From contig JADNRZ010000011.1 in the NCBI GenBank assembly GCA_015501605.1, positions 868,001-932,000 on the forward strand: a stretch of DNA of 64,000 nt, in the 5' to 3' direction. Origin of the DNA: Panaeolus papilionaceus. Taxonomy: Eukaryota; Basidiomycota; Agaricomycetes; Agaricales. The position numbers and the translations under genes were made by a program. The notes beneath the pieces are model-generated. The model was given only the letters and a program-made list of their open reading frames with translations, had not been told where the DNA came from and did no database searches. Below, in pieces: positions 49,420 to 59,044 of this stretch (positions are counted from its first letter, which is position 1; each line of letters starts with the position of its first letter).

Positions 49420-51114
49420 ATGTCGTTCAATTTCATCGATGACCAAGACCACACTCGGGTCAAGTATCACGGCTCATGGATACAAGGAGGAGGCCCGAGC
49501 GAGCACCAGGGAACGGTAGCAAGCTCGACTGTTGAAGGAGATTACTTCACTGTTTCGTTTTATGGTATGCCAAATCTTACGTTCCTCCTGGCTTACACTC
49601 TGACGCTGAACAATCGCATAGGCAACGTTATATCAGTATTTGGGACAATAGATGCCACATCAGGCGGTGTGATAACCAACTATTCTATTGATGGTGCTGC
49701 CCCTGCTCAGATCACTTCGCAAGCTGGAGGAGGGGACACATACGATCAACAGTTCTGGAGGTCTGGTTTTCTCAATGTTGGAAATCAGTAAGTTCTCCAC
49801 TAATATTTCTGTGCAGCCTCATTTCGCCGTAGATGAAGAGAAAGCTAATGACCCTGCTATACAGCGAGCTGAAGGTGACAATGATCAAAGTCAATCCCGA
49901 CCCTATACCCGGCGAGGGGACTATCTGGTTCGACTACTTCAAAGCGACCGACCCTAGTATTCGCCCTGATTCTGCAGCAAAGAAACACCGTATCGGAGCG
50001 ATCGTAGGCGGCGTGGTAGGCGGAGTCGTATTCCTAGGAATTTTGCTCGCTCTGTGGATCATGTTGAGGAGGTCACGCAAACGGAAAGTCGGGGGCTCCA
50101 ACCATGGACACGAAAGGCTGCCTGATGGCGAAAAACCAGCATCGCTTCTGCCAAGCGGCCATGTGGACGACGAAAGAAGCACGAGTGGTCGAGGTACGTC
50201 AGATTCAATTCAGTTTTTCAACCTCCATTTTCCATTCATCGCCTAGTCTCGATCATGGAATCGGTCGGACCCACCTCCGGGTGGAGTACCCTAATACCTA
50301 CTTTTCCTCTTGTATTGTTTGATTTGAAAGAAGCTAGTGTTTCAAGCTTCAAGGTCTATGGATACGACTGACATGCATTCATCCAGGATCTATCCGGCCA
50401 TTCATTGACCCACCCACTGTCTCCAGCCCGAATAACGGCGATCAAGCAAATCGCAGTCCCATCAGCCCCACAACGCCCATAACACCCGGTTCTGGTATCG
50501 TACCGCCTCAAAAGCTCCTACAAGAGCTTTCGCGGAGTCAAGGTCAATCATCAAGCCCTCCCAGCAGGCATGCTGAATCGCATGGGACGAAACACATGAA
50601 TTCGGCTTCATCATCTACCTTGAGATCGACGTCGGCCGGGGGTTCTGCCTTTGTGGCTGGTGGAGCATCAGAAAGTGGACCATCGTCTTCTCCCACTCAA
50701 ACCTCACAGGGAAATAGTGAAACGTCACCGTCAACCCCCACGGTACGACTGTCACCCATCTTCTTGGGCGCTCCCGAACGTCCTTCTCCTCCGGGAAATT
50801 TGACGGCAAAGCAAGAAGCTATTATTAGCGTCTCCGGCGAGAGGAGCGTCGAAGACCTAGTTCGAGAATCGGAACTACAGCGGCCACGGCAGTCGACTTC
50901 ACACTCGGGTCTGGGTCAGGAAGAGGATTCACAAAGACAGGCGCCGATTATTGTGCATGTTGACAGCGGGGTACGACACACAATGCAACCCGATAGCCAG
51001 GACGAACAGGGAGAAAATAACTCTGGAGCTTCAGGTGCATCAGCGGCAGGACCAGCGATTACGATCGCACCCGCGCTCCCAATCGAACTTCCCCCAGTTT
51101 ATAGCCCTGTCTGA
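49420..51114 (+). CDS. receptor-like single-pass membrane protein, 455 residues
   Basis: Four exons: 49420-49564, 49622-49787, 49865-50193, 50387-51114. The N-terminal part (about residues 1-140) has the pattern of a beta-sandwich ectodomain common in agaricomycetes: D..D..V.Y.GSW, then SFYG, SVFGTI, YSIDG, and LKVT...GTIWFDYF. One membrane span follows (IGAIVGGVVGGVVFLGILLALW), then a basic stop-transfer RRSRKRK and a long disordered Ser/Pro/Thr-rich cytoplasmic tail. There is no obvious signal peptide, as is often seen in this group. Kinase or other enzyme domains are absent. The last intron (193 bp) is longer than the others. Placed between a GTPase gene and a DQGWGG gene; a sensing role is inference. 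Confidence 0.85.
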
Positions 51115-51704
51115 GGTCTAAATGCTCTCGTTGACAATTCGGCACCCATTGACATTCACAAGGACTCTGTATTTTGATTGAATTATCGTAATGTCGTGTT
51201 CAACGCACTTGCACAGGACTCTTGACTTATTGTACTGCAGTTTTGAACGGACCTGTGACTGATAATTGTTATGATTGTATGATAGATTACTGTAATCGAT
51301 TGAAACCAGAGATGGGGCGACATCACAACCTTATGAGGACCTGCAGTGAGTTAGACGCTTGGATGGTCGAACCCATTGATGATCAACGGGCAGATCATCG
51401 GGTATAGATGACTCCAACAAAGCGCCCATATTAACCAACGCAACCGCCACGTAAATGACACAGACAATCCATAGCGATGCATACACCCTAGAAGAGGTGG
51501 ATTGAATGACGATTTGACCTTCGTTTTTGGCCTTCGTTGCGGAGAGGTACTCCGGACCCGATGATCCGAACGTGCTCTTTGAGTCTTCTCACAGCCTGTT
51601 CGAAGGAAGCTCGTACGATGCGCTGTCACTGCAAGTGAAGGCTTCTTATTAGTTGCTTATCTCCAGTGACCAAGGCCAATTCAGCTGAAGTGATAAAGCC
51701 ATAC
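51115..51704. other. intergenic region
   Basis: Between the receptor-like gene and DQGWGG gene 1. A minus-strand frame at 51351-51629 is unconvincing. No feature recognised. Confidence 0.4.
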
Positions 51705-52554
51705 ATGTCTAATCGGTTGCCTAAGATCGGTGAGTTCTATCATAGATTCATTATTCACGGAGCGCGTCTGATTTCTTCCAGACATATCTACAGAAGAGCC
51801 AGAAGGCCAGAACATATGCATTATTACATGCCACTACGATTACGGTCGAAGACCACTGGTAGTCTCATCAGGAAACAATGATATTGAGAGTGCACCTTGT
51901 GCTATAACCCCAAAACTGTCCGAAATGGCACCTCGAACACCCTTCAAAGTGCAAGAAGTCAGCTTTACTATGTTCAGTAGGGATCAGGGGTGGGGAGGAG
52001 AATCTCATATTCGTGGTGCGTAGTACAATCAAATACCTCAAGTTTAAAAATTCAACATAGGGCCGATGATCGCGACTCGGATGTATCAAGGTTTATACGA
52101 GGGATCCTGGACGTGGTTTGGCGCTCAGATCATCAAGGACACCGATATCCTGGAGGAACCCGACTCGCCGACAGCAATGGATCCCGAAGCACAGAAGCAA
52201 ATTAACACAGTGGTTAATCTCGTCAACACCCGATCCTTACCTGGGCACAAGGATATTTGGACGATACAGCAGAATCGGAGGGCAGAAAGAGAATATTATG
52301 AGCATAGCGTTACATGGAAACGCGGCGATCAGGAACAGCCCAATGGTTACATGCTCCAAACGGGGCGGGGAGAAAATCATGGATTTATCGAGGCCCTAGA
52401 CATGGACGATCGTATTGTTGTGGTAGCGCAAGCGAAGGTGAGTTCATTTTGCATCCCTCTCAATGTGGGCTCTTGATAAAATGTTGATTAGTTCATGGCA
52501 TGGGAGAATATGGTGAAGTTCGTTACTCTGAGAATAATCTGCGAGTTCGAGTAG
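51705..52554 (+). CDS. DQGWGG-family protein 1, 232 residues, unknown function
   Basis: Four exons: 51705-51729, 51782-52015, 52061-52437, 52492-52554. The tiny first exon encodes MSNRLPKI, mirrored by MARIPKV in copy 2 and SSLPKI in copy 3, which fixes the start. Shared blocks: CHYDYG.RPLVV, an ALTPKLSEM-like segment, DQGWGGESH.RG, YEGSWTWF.A.II, DIWTIQ.NRRA, TWKRGD, QTGRGENHGFIEAL, DRIVVVAQAK and, in the last exon, AWENMVKFVTLRI. No signal peptide or membrane span. Compared with copies 2 and 3 it lacks part of the middle (no HWN...VRILY block). The C-terminal half resembles, from memory, an uncharacterised domain (GDRI.V.A.A..PGW.N.V) found at the end of many fungal proteins. No function assigned. 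Confidence 0.78.
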
Positions 52555-53255
52555 ATGTGTAGAAACGACCTGACTATCATAAAGGGATTTACGAAAAGGA
52601 GCGAAATAAAAATAACAAACCCGAATATCGCGCATGCTTAGGTGTGCTGTCTCTTAGGAACAAGCAATACGGAAACGCTTCAAGAGTGCGGAGGCTTTAC
52701 TACTCAAGAATAGCTTCTCTTTCAACACTATCCTCAAGACACCCTTAACAAGACCTCAGACAACCTAAGCGACCTAAATAAAATGCGTAAATTCCTGAGT
52801 GGAGCCCTCGAGGGCCTCTGGACGGAGATCGTCGGAGGCCATTCAGACTTTCCTTGTGGAGAATAGGCTTGCCAGCTATAATTAGATCATTGACTTGATG
52901 ATAAATAGGTCCCCTGGCCGTCTTGCCCGAACTCATGTTTCATGACAGGCAATGCGTCAGCTAGCCGGCAGCTCCACTTGGAAATGCCGGTATCAATTCG
53001 TACCGCTAAGGTGGTGTAGCAAACCCAATATTCACTGCAATTTCTAACCTGGATTGCCACCATTCAAAGCGTGGCGTCGAAGTAAGCCACCTGTGTAACG
53101 CGCTCCAATTCACCAACTCAACATTCTTATGGCCTTCTGCTCTATATTATCCGCCACCATGTTCTGATCCGTCTTATTTTTGCTGTTACATCATCCAACA
53201 CGCCCTCTACACGATCTATTGATAGCTCATCCAAACCACTCGAATCATCCAAAGA
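52555..53255. other. intergenic region
   Basis: Separates the first and second GTPase/DQGWGG sets. No gene recognised. Confidence 0.45.
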
Positions 53256-54751
53256 ATGCAATTGCACGAGCTGCAATTCAACAACGTTCAAGTTAATGGC
53301 CCTATTTCCATCGAACCTGTTGGTAAAAACGTCCCTCTAAGCTCTGTATGGATTTTGTAAGGAATACTTGACTTGCCTTCTGTTTTGCCCGCTCAATGTT
53401 TTTTGGAAATATCCTTAGAATCCTTGGCCTCACTGGTGTAGGCAAAAGCTCAGTGAGTTAATTTTGACATCCCAACCCTTATGAAATGGTACCATAGCTG
53501 ATTATTCTTAATGTCTCTCAACTCAGTTTGTACAGTGCCTTTCACCGGGAAAGCCTCTCGCAATAGCGAAGAACCAGCTGGAAAGCGTCACTCATTCAGT
53601 CATGGCGTATCGACTGATTAACGTCACACACAATGGTGCTCCCATCTCTCTCATTGATACCCCAGGACTGTCCGACGTGAAGATAACTGAGGCGAGAATT
53701 GTGAAAATGATCCAAGCTTGGATGGACGAAAAGTGAGTTTCGAAAGTTGTGATCCTCATCCTCCTTTAATTTCAAATTTGTCATTTCAGTGGCCTCTCTG
53801 GTGTCAATCGTATGCTCTACTTCGACAGAATCACAGACATCCGGATGGCGGGAAGTCGAAGTCGGGGGACTGAAATATTCAAGGCTCTCACAGGAGAGGT
53901 AGCTGCACCAGCTACGACGTTGGTCACCACTATGTGGGATCAGATAGCGAACGAGGGTATGGCAAGTAGGGTAAACTCTCAATTTGAGCAGCTGCAAGAG
54001 GAACAATATTGGAAGGTGAGCGGCCTCATTTATTTCGGGTAGCTCTATCTGTATTGAAGGAGGATTTTCACAGAACTTCATCAGTAGCGGCGCAGGAATC
54101 GTCAAATTTATGAACACGACAGAGTCGGCTCTCGAGGTCCTCGATCACTGCTTAAGCCGTGGTGCGAGGACTTGGTTTGACTTCGAGAAGATGATCCAGC
54201 GTAACCAGAACGTCAAGGACACACTGCTAGGCAAGAACCTTCACCGAAATATCCGCACCCGCATCGCCATGCTACAACAAAAGTTCAGAGTTATTGAGGA
54301 CGATTTAAAGCAGACGACAACCAAGGCTGATGAGATGCTGCGCTCATTCCTCCTCAAGGATAAAGCCGCGACGGAGGCCAATCTGCAAGAATTTCATCGC
54401 GACCTCACAGATTTTGGGGAGGTAGATTATTCAGACGACGAAGAAATTCCGGAAAATTCACAAGACAGATTGGATAGTAATGATGACGAATCCATTGAGG
54501 TAGACATTCTGGACGCTGGAGGGGAGACCCTCCATGAGGCGAATTTAGAAGGCGAAGGCAAGGGGGTAAACGGGGTTGATGTTGACAAGGATGTTCTCTC
54601 TGGGTACTACGGTGACGAGGCGGTCGAGCTTGAACCTGCTTCTGATGTCCGCAATGACCTCATCTCTAGCACTCTCTCAGATAAACCCATTCGAAAGAGG
54701 CAGAGGGTGCTGCGTCGAGTAAAGCGATTGCTTTGCATGCCAGTGGTTTAA
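53256..54751 (+). CDS. AIG1/GIMAP-like GTPase 2, 414 residues
   Basis: Exons 53256-53356, 53419-53452, 53527-53732, 53790-54015, 54074-54751; exons 2-4 have exactly the same lengths as in GTPase 1. G1 is GLTGVGKSS, G3 DTPGL, the conserved box LYFDRITDIRMAGS is identical, and the G4 position again reads LVTTMWD. The linker after the G domain is longer and acidic (DDEEIPENSQD, SNDDESIEVD). The basic tail RKRQRVLRRVKRLLCMPVV has a single cysteine instead of a cluster, so membrane binding may differ from that of GTPase 1. Followed 469 bp later by DQGWGG gene 2 on the same strand, repeating the order seen for GTPase 1. Confidence 0.87.
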
Positions 54752-55220
54752 TTTTTTCACCCTATGTTTGTTTCATCATGTCATTAAATTATTGTTTGGG
54801 AGCGTCACTGTATTTTATGCAATACATCCACCTACTTATTTTACTCTACACAAAGAATATCTAGGACCAGGGGTTGGATATGGCAGGAGGAATATTGGGT
54901 CCGTCTAACAAGCCGCAGGACGAGATAGTATCTGTCCTGATTTGGATATGTTTGCGTATGGGCTGGACGGTCTCCGCCGTCATACTAATAGCCCCTTGTA
55001 ATTTACACGAGTCGTGATGACGTTTCACCCCGCCAATTCCAACATGTCACTGCCTTCAACCTCATCGCACACAGCCCATTTAAATAGTGTCACTCAGGGT
55101 ACCCAATCCAGATAATGACCGGTGCTCCCCTACCTTTCAAAGTTAAAATAAACAAGGCATTGGGGCCGTTTAAATTCCACATTGTTGTCAAATCCAACCG
55201 ACCTTGCAGCCCGCTGGATT
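54752..55220. other. intergenic region
   Basis: Between GTPase 2 and DQGWGG gene 2. An upstream ATG at 55115 opens a frame that does not fit the family exon structure. Confidence 0.45.
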
Positions 55221-56179
55221 ATGGCTCGGATACCGAAAGTCGGTGAGTAGAGAAGAATTCATAAATCAACATTGTACCGTCCACTTACCTATCCTTATGT
55301 TGAAAATTAACCACAGACATCATCCGAGAAGAATTACCTGAGGCATCAGAAGTCGTCATTAATTGCCATTACGACTATGGAGAGCGACCCATGGTCGTGA
55401 AGTCGGTAACATCAGACACCTACGGTGTATCTTGTGCTTTGACGCCGAAGCTGTCTGAGATGGTACCCAGAAAGCCGTTCGAAGTCCAAGAGGTCACTTT
55501 TAAAATCCTCAGCCATGATCAAGGCTGGGGAGGTGACTCGCATGTTCGCGGTACGTGTTTTATTCACTGGCACTGACACTAGAATTAACCGACAATTTTT
55601 GACTCTATAGGCCATTACGAGGGCTCGTGGACCTGGTTCGATGCTCGAATCATCAGGAACGTCGATATAGCTCCTGTGCACACAGTAGCTCATACAACAG
55701 GTGACCTCGAATCCAAAGAACAAATTGTCGCCGTTCAAGACCTTGATGGAAACACTGGTACAAAGGACACCTCTGTGCCGCGTAATATCACCACAGCATC
55801 TGTGAACAGCCACAACCACTGGAACTACGACCACGTAGAAGTCCGAATTCTCTACCAGGACCCTGATATTTGGACTATTCAACGCAATCGGAGAGCCAAC
55901 GGGGAGTACCATGAGCATGTCATTGTTTGGAAACGAGGGGACGTCGTGGAGCCAGCACCTGTGCTGAGTTATGTGGATCAAACGGGGCGGGGTCAGAGCT
56001 ATGGATTTGTGGAGGCTTTGGGAGTGGATGATCGTATTGCTGTGATAGCGAAAGCAAAGGTACTGATTTTACTTTTCTAATGACACTAACTGACATAACC
56101 GATGACTCTCCTTCAGTTCCCAGCATGGGAGAACATGGTAAAAAATGTTACTATTCAAATAGTTTGTAAAATGATGTGA
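55221..56179 (+). CDS. DQGWGG-family protein 2, 255 residues, unknown function
   Basis: Exons 55221-55242, 55317-55550, 55611-56059, 56117-56179. The first exon (MARIPKV) matches that of copy 1 in position and phase. Blocks in order: CHYDYGERPMVVK, CALTPKLSEMVP, SHDQGWGGDSHVRG, YEGSWTWFDARI, HWNYDHVEVRILY, DIWTIQRNRRA, VDQTGRGQSYGFVEAL, DRIAVIAKAK, FPAWENMVKNVTIQI. Exon 2 is 234 nt, as in copy 1. Soluble by sequence. It lies directly after GTPase 2 and ends only 99 bp from the convergent copy 3. Function unknown; co-location with GTPases twice suggests a shared pathway. Confidence 0.82.
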
Positions 56180-56278
56180 AACCAAGTATACTGCGGCCTA
56201 ATAAAATATTTCCTTTGTAAAAATCCATGGCAGGGTTGAAGGGGGAGATGGACAGATAAGCAGACGATTGGACTTTTA

Positions 56279-57282
56279 CTATGCATCACTGGTACCCGCA
56301 GGTGCACCAGGGTATCGAATTGTGATTTGAATCGTCACGAACTTGACCATATTCTGCCAGCCGGGGAACTTTAAAGCGCGTGGGCACCAGTGCTGAGTAG
56401 AAGTCAGAATCTATAGGTTGAGTCTCACCTTCGCTTGAGCTATTACAGCAATCCTATCATTCGGTCCCAACGCTTCGATGAAGCCATAATTCTGTCCTGT
56501 ACCTGTCTGATCAATGTGCTTCTTAACATCTACTGATAGAGCAGGATCGCTTCGCTTCCAGGTAACGATGTGCTTGAAATACTCTCTATTGGCTCTTCGG
56601 TTTCTGTGGATAGTCCAGATGTCTTTACCGTGATAAAGAATCCTGACATCAGAGTGACTGGCGTTCCAATTCTGATGCTCTGTGACAGTGGCTGTCGTTA
56701 GAGAATGAGGAGTATCAGGCTTTGAAGCACTGTCGCCATCAAGCTCCCGCACGACAACGATTTGTTCTTTTGATTCAACATCGACGGCTATCTGGGCTTT
56801 GTCAATGGGAGTAGTGTCAACACTCTTTATAATCTTCGCATCGAACCAGGTCCACGACCCTTCATAATGTCCTAGCATGCCAATGAATCCGTTAAGTCTC
56901 TACCCCACAATATCTCGAAGAAGACTATATGGCTCAATAAAGATGCTTACCACGTACGTGTGAGTCACCTCCCCATCCCTGATCACGACTGAGGATGGTA
57001 AATTGAACCTCTTCAATCTTGAAAGGCTCTTGGTGCACCATTTCAGATAATTTTGGAGTGAGTGCGCAGGATTCACTAAACGTATCCGAATTCCAGGAAT
57101 TGACAACCAGAGGGCGCGCTCCATAGTCGTAATGACATGTTATAATGCAACCCAACGATTTTTCATCAAGGCTATCCCGTTCTTCGTACTCTATATCTAA
57201 AACGCGTCCAATCGTGAGCAGCCCATAATGAGCAAGTTTACATCAACCTACCAATCTTGGGCAAGCTTGAACGGCTCGACAT
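56279..57282 (-). CDS. DQGWGG-family protein 3, 269 residues, inverted copy
   Basis: Exons 57252-57282, 56951-57196, 56429-56871, 56279-56368. It shares every block of copy 2 (CHYDYGARPLVV, LSRDQGWGGDSHVRG, YEGSWTWFDAKI, VRILYHGKDIWTI, NRRANREYFKHIVTWKR, QTGTGQNYGFIEAL, DRIAVIAQAK, FPGWQNMVKFVTIQI) and has a short extra tail. The start (ATG at 57282) is set by the short first exon ending SSLPKI. Copies 2 and 3 are tail to tail, so they probably arose by inverted duplication. Function unknown. Confidence 0.8.
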
Positions 57283-57562
57283 TGGTTATAGGTTTATTGA
57301 TAAAGCTCAGAAGTTTCAGAGCAATGCTCAGCAATGCTGGACAAACTCAGGTGCAACAGACCACGAGGGCCTCTGGGAAAGAACTCCCAAATTTGTACGT
57401 ATCAGTGGGGATTACTCACAGTACTCTCTAGATTATCTACAAGGGTCAGAAATGTTGCATCCCTGCTTTTCGAATCTGTGTACGATCAGTATCCAACATC
57501 TAAAGATGTTCAATACCAAGATTCAATGGAGGCGATGTTGAATGATCAGCTCCTGTTGCAAA

Positions 57563-57988
57563 GAAGCTTTCCTTCAAAATGATTGTGTTGGAAAGTCTAT
57601 CGTACCCATCATGCTAGGTATCGACTACATCCACCCCCTCGAATCTCGCCTCAAGGTTTACGCTCGGTCACACCTCACATCCTTCAGCTGCGCAAAACAT
57701 ACGATGAGTTTCGGCGGCCAGCGCGTTCCGCATGGCTCAGAAAGAATTCAACGCAAGGGTCTGTGGTATCGGGTTCTAGGGCTACCTAGAGATTTACTAG
57801 TCTCTCAGGAGTTACCTGCCTGTCTGCATCAGACGGTTGGTATTGTATTTTACTTTGACTTTGGTCCAAAGACACCCTTACCTGATGTCAAGGTCTATAT
57901 GCCCGTGCGTCATTATGGAGGGTTTAATCGAAGTTTCAGAGTGAGTAAGGAAGAGGGAGACGCACGGAGGGTTATGTGCGCGCTGTGA
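57563..57988 (+). pseudogene. DMATS-type aromatic prenyltransferase fragment
   Basis: Encodes the central part of an ABBA-fold prenyltransferase of the DMATS family: IHPLESRLKVYARSHLTSFS, TMSFGGQ, LWYRVLGL, then VGIVFYFDFG and PDVKVYMPVRHYG. These enzymes attach prenyl groups to indoles and similar aromatics. The N-terminal half (about 190 residues) is absent: sequence before GAAGCTTTCCTTC at 57,563 does not match the other copy. The C-terminus is lost too. Near-identical DNA stands at 63,711-64,000. Reading frame is open through the piece, but it is not a whole gene. Confidence 0.75.
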
Positions 57989-58220
57989 AACCATTGGACT
58001 CGGGTAGTAGTATGGAGTCTGAAAAGGAAACTCATACCTATATATCTACCCCATATAAGTACGATAGCTTAGTTGTTACCTCTTACTTAAGTCCACAACG
58101 TTACTGCCTGGGAGGGCAACACAATCGTATCTGTAATAATCAGCCTCAATAACATAGTGGTAGTATCTAGATAACAAACTCTGTAGTTAATTATAAATCA
58201 TCGTCTTTCTTACTGAGCCG

Positions 58221-59011
58221 ACGCGTGTGGATAGTCAAGAGACACAGATTCAGGTCGACGTTGAACAAGAGTCATTAGATTCTCCAATACGATGGGACGC
58301 GCCCGAAAAACTTGGAAGAGCTAGTACACAATCGCATTATTTTTCGGTTCAGGACAACCCATACCAGAACTTTGTAGGTCAATCGTGAAGATGAATGCCT
58401 TACCTTCCTTCTAATACCCAAAAGGCTTCACGAAGACAAAGTCGCATCCCGAACTTGAAAGCTACATCACCGTTTCCTGGTTCACAGGGCGAATTTCACG
58501 ATCAGGTAATTCTACTATATTGGCTCAGCTATACTTTACTAAACCTGTATCTTCAGGACCGTCCTTGGAGATGCGGTGATCCATACCGACATTTTATCCC
58601 AGCAAAAGGGGATTCGTGGCAGCGGTGTCATCAGCTCGCTGAAAAATATGACAATGAAATGTGCGACGCTTGGAAAGAAGAGGTGGATAAGCTGCTAATT
58701 TTTGTACGTCGATGTCCCTCACTTCTGTCCAAAAATACAACTTATGAATAATTATGTAGGCCGGTTTGTTCTCAGCAACGGTAACAGCCTTTACTATCGA
58801 GTCCTACAAATGGCTATCAGAGGAGCCAGAGGACGTGTCCGTCAAGCTCCTAGGATTTATCGCCAGCCAACTATCCAACTCCCCAAATATGGTAACTCGC
58901 GGGAGAGGATGGGGGACCGAGACTATGCCTCAACTACAAAGACTCCTTGGCTCAGTTTGCAGTTTTGAAATTGAATCTTGTTCACAGTCGAGTTGGGTTG
59001 GTTTGAATTGA
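58221..59011 (+). CDS. DUF6535 protein, N-terminal part only
   Basis: Four exon pieces in phase: to 58373, 58425-58505, 58557-58703, 58760-59011. The core matches DUF6535 of agaricomycetes: DPYRHF, EKYDNEMCDAWKEEVDKLL and, across an intron, AGLFSATVTAFTIESYKWL followed by VKLLGFIASQLSN. Full members continue with several membrane helices and hundreds of residues; here the frame ends soon after. I found no ATG for the first exon, so an upstream exon is missing or the gene is a remnant. DUF6535 proteins are anonymous but are common beside NLR-like genes in these fungi. Convergent with the NACHT gene, 33 bp between ends. Confidence 0.65.
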
Positions 59012-59044
59012 GTTATATAAATTTTGTACCTTGGATTTTATTTG

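Noticed and set aside
55115..55242. Upstream ATG for DQGWGG gene 2
   Set aside because: Its frame leads to a stop after splicing, while ATG 55221 gives a short first exon matching copies 1 and 3.
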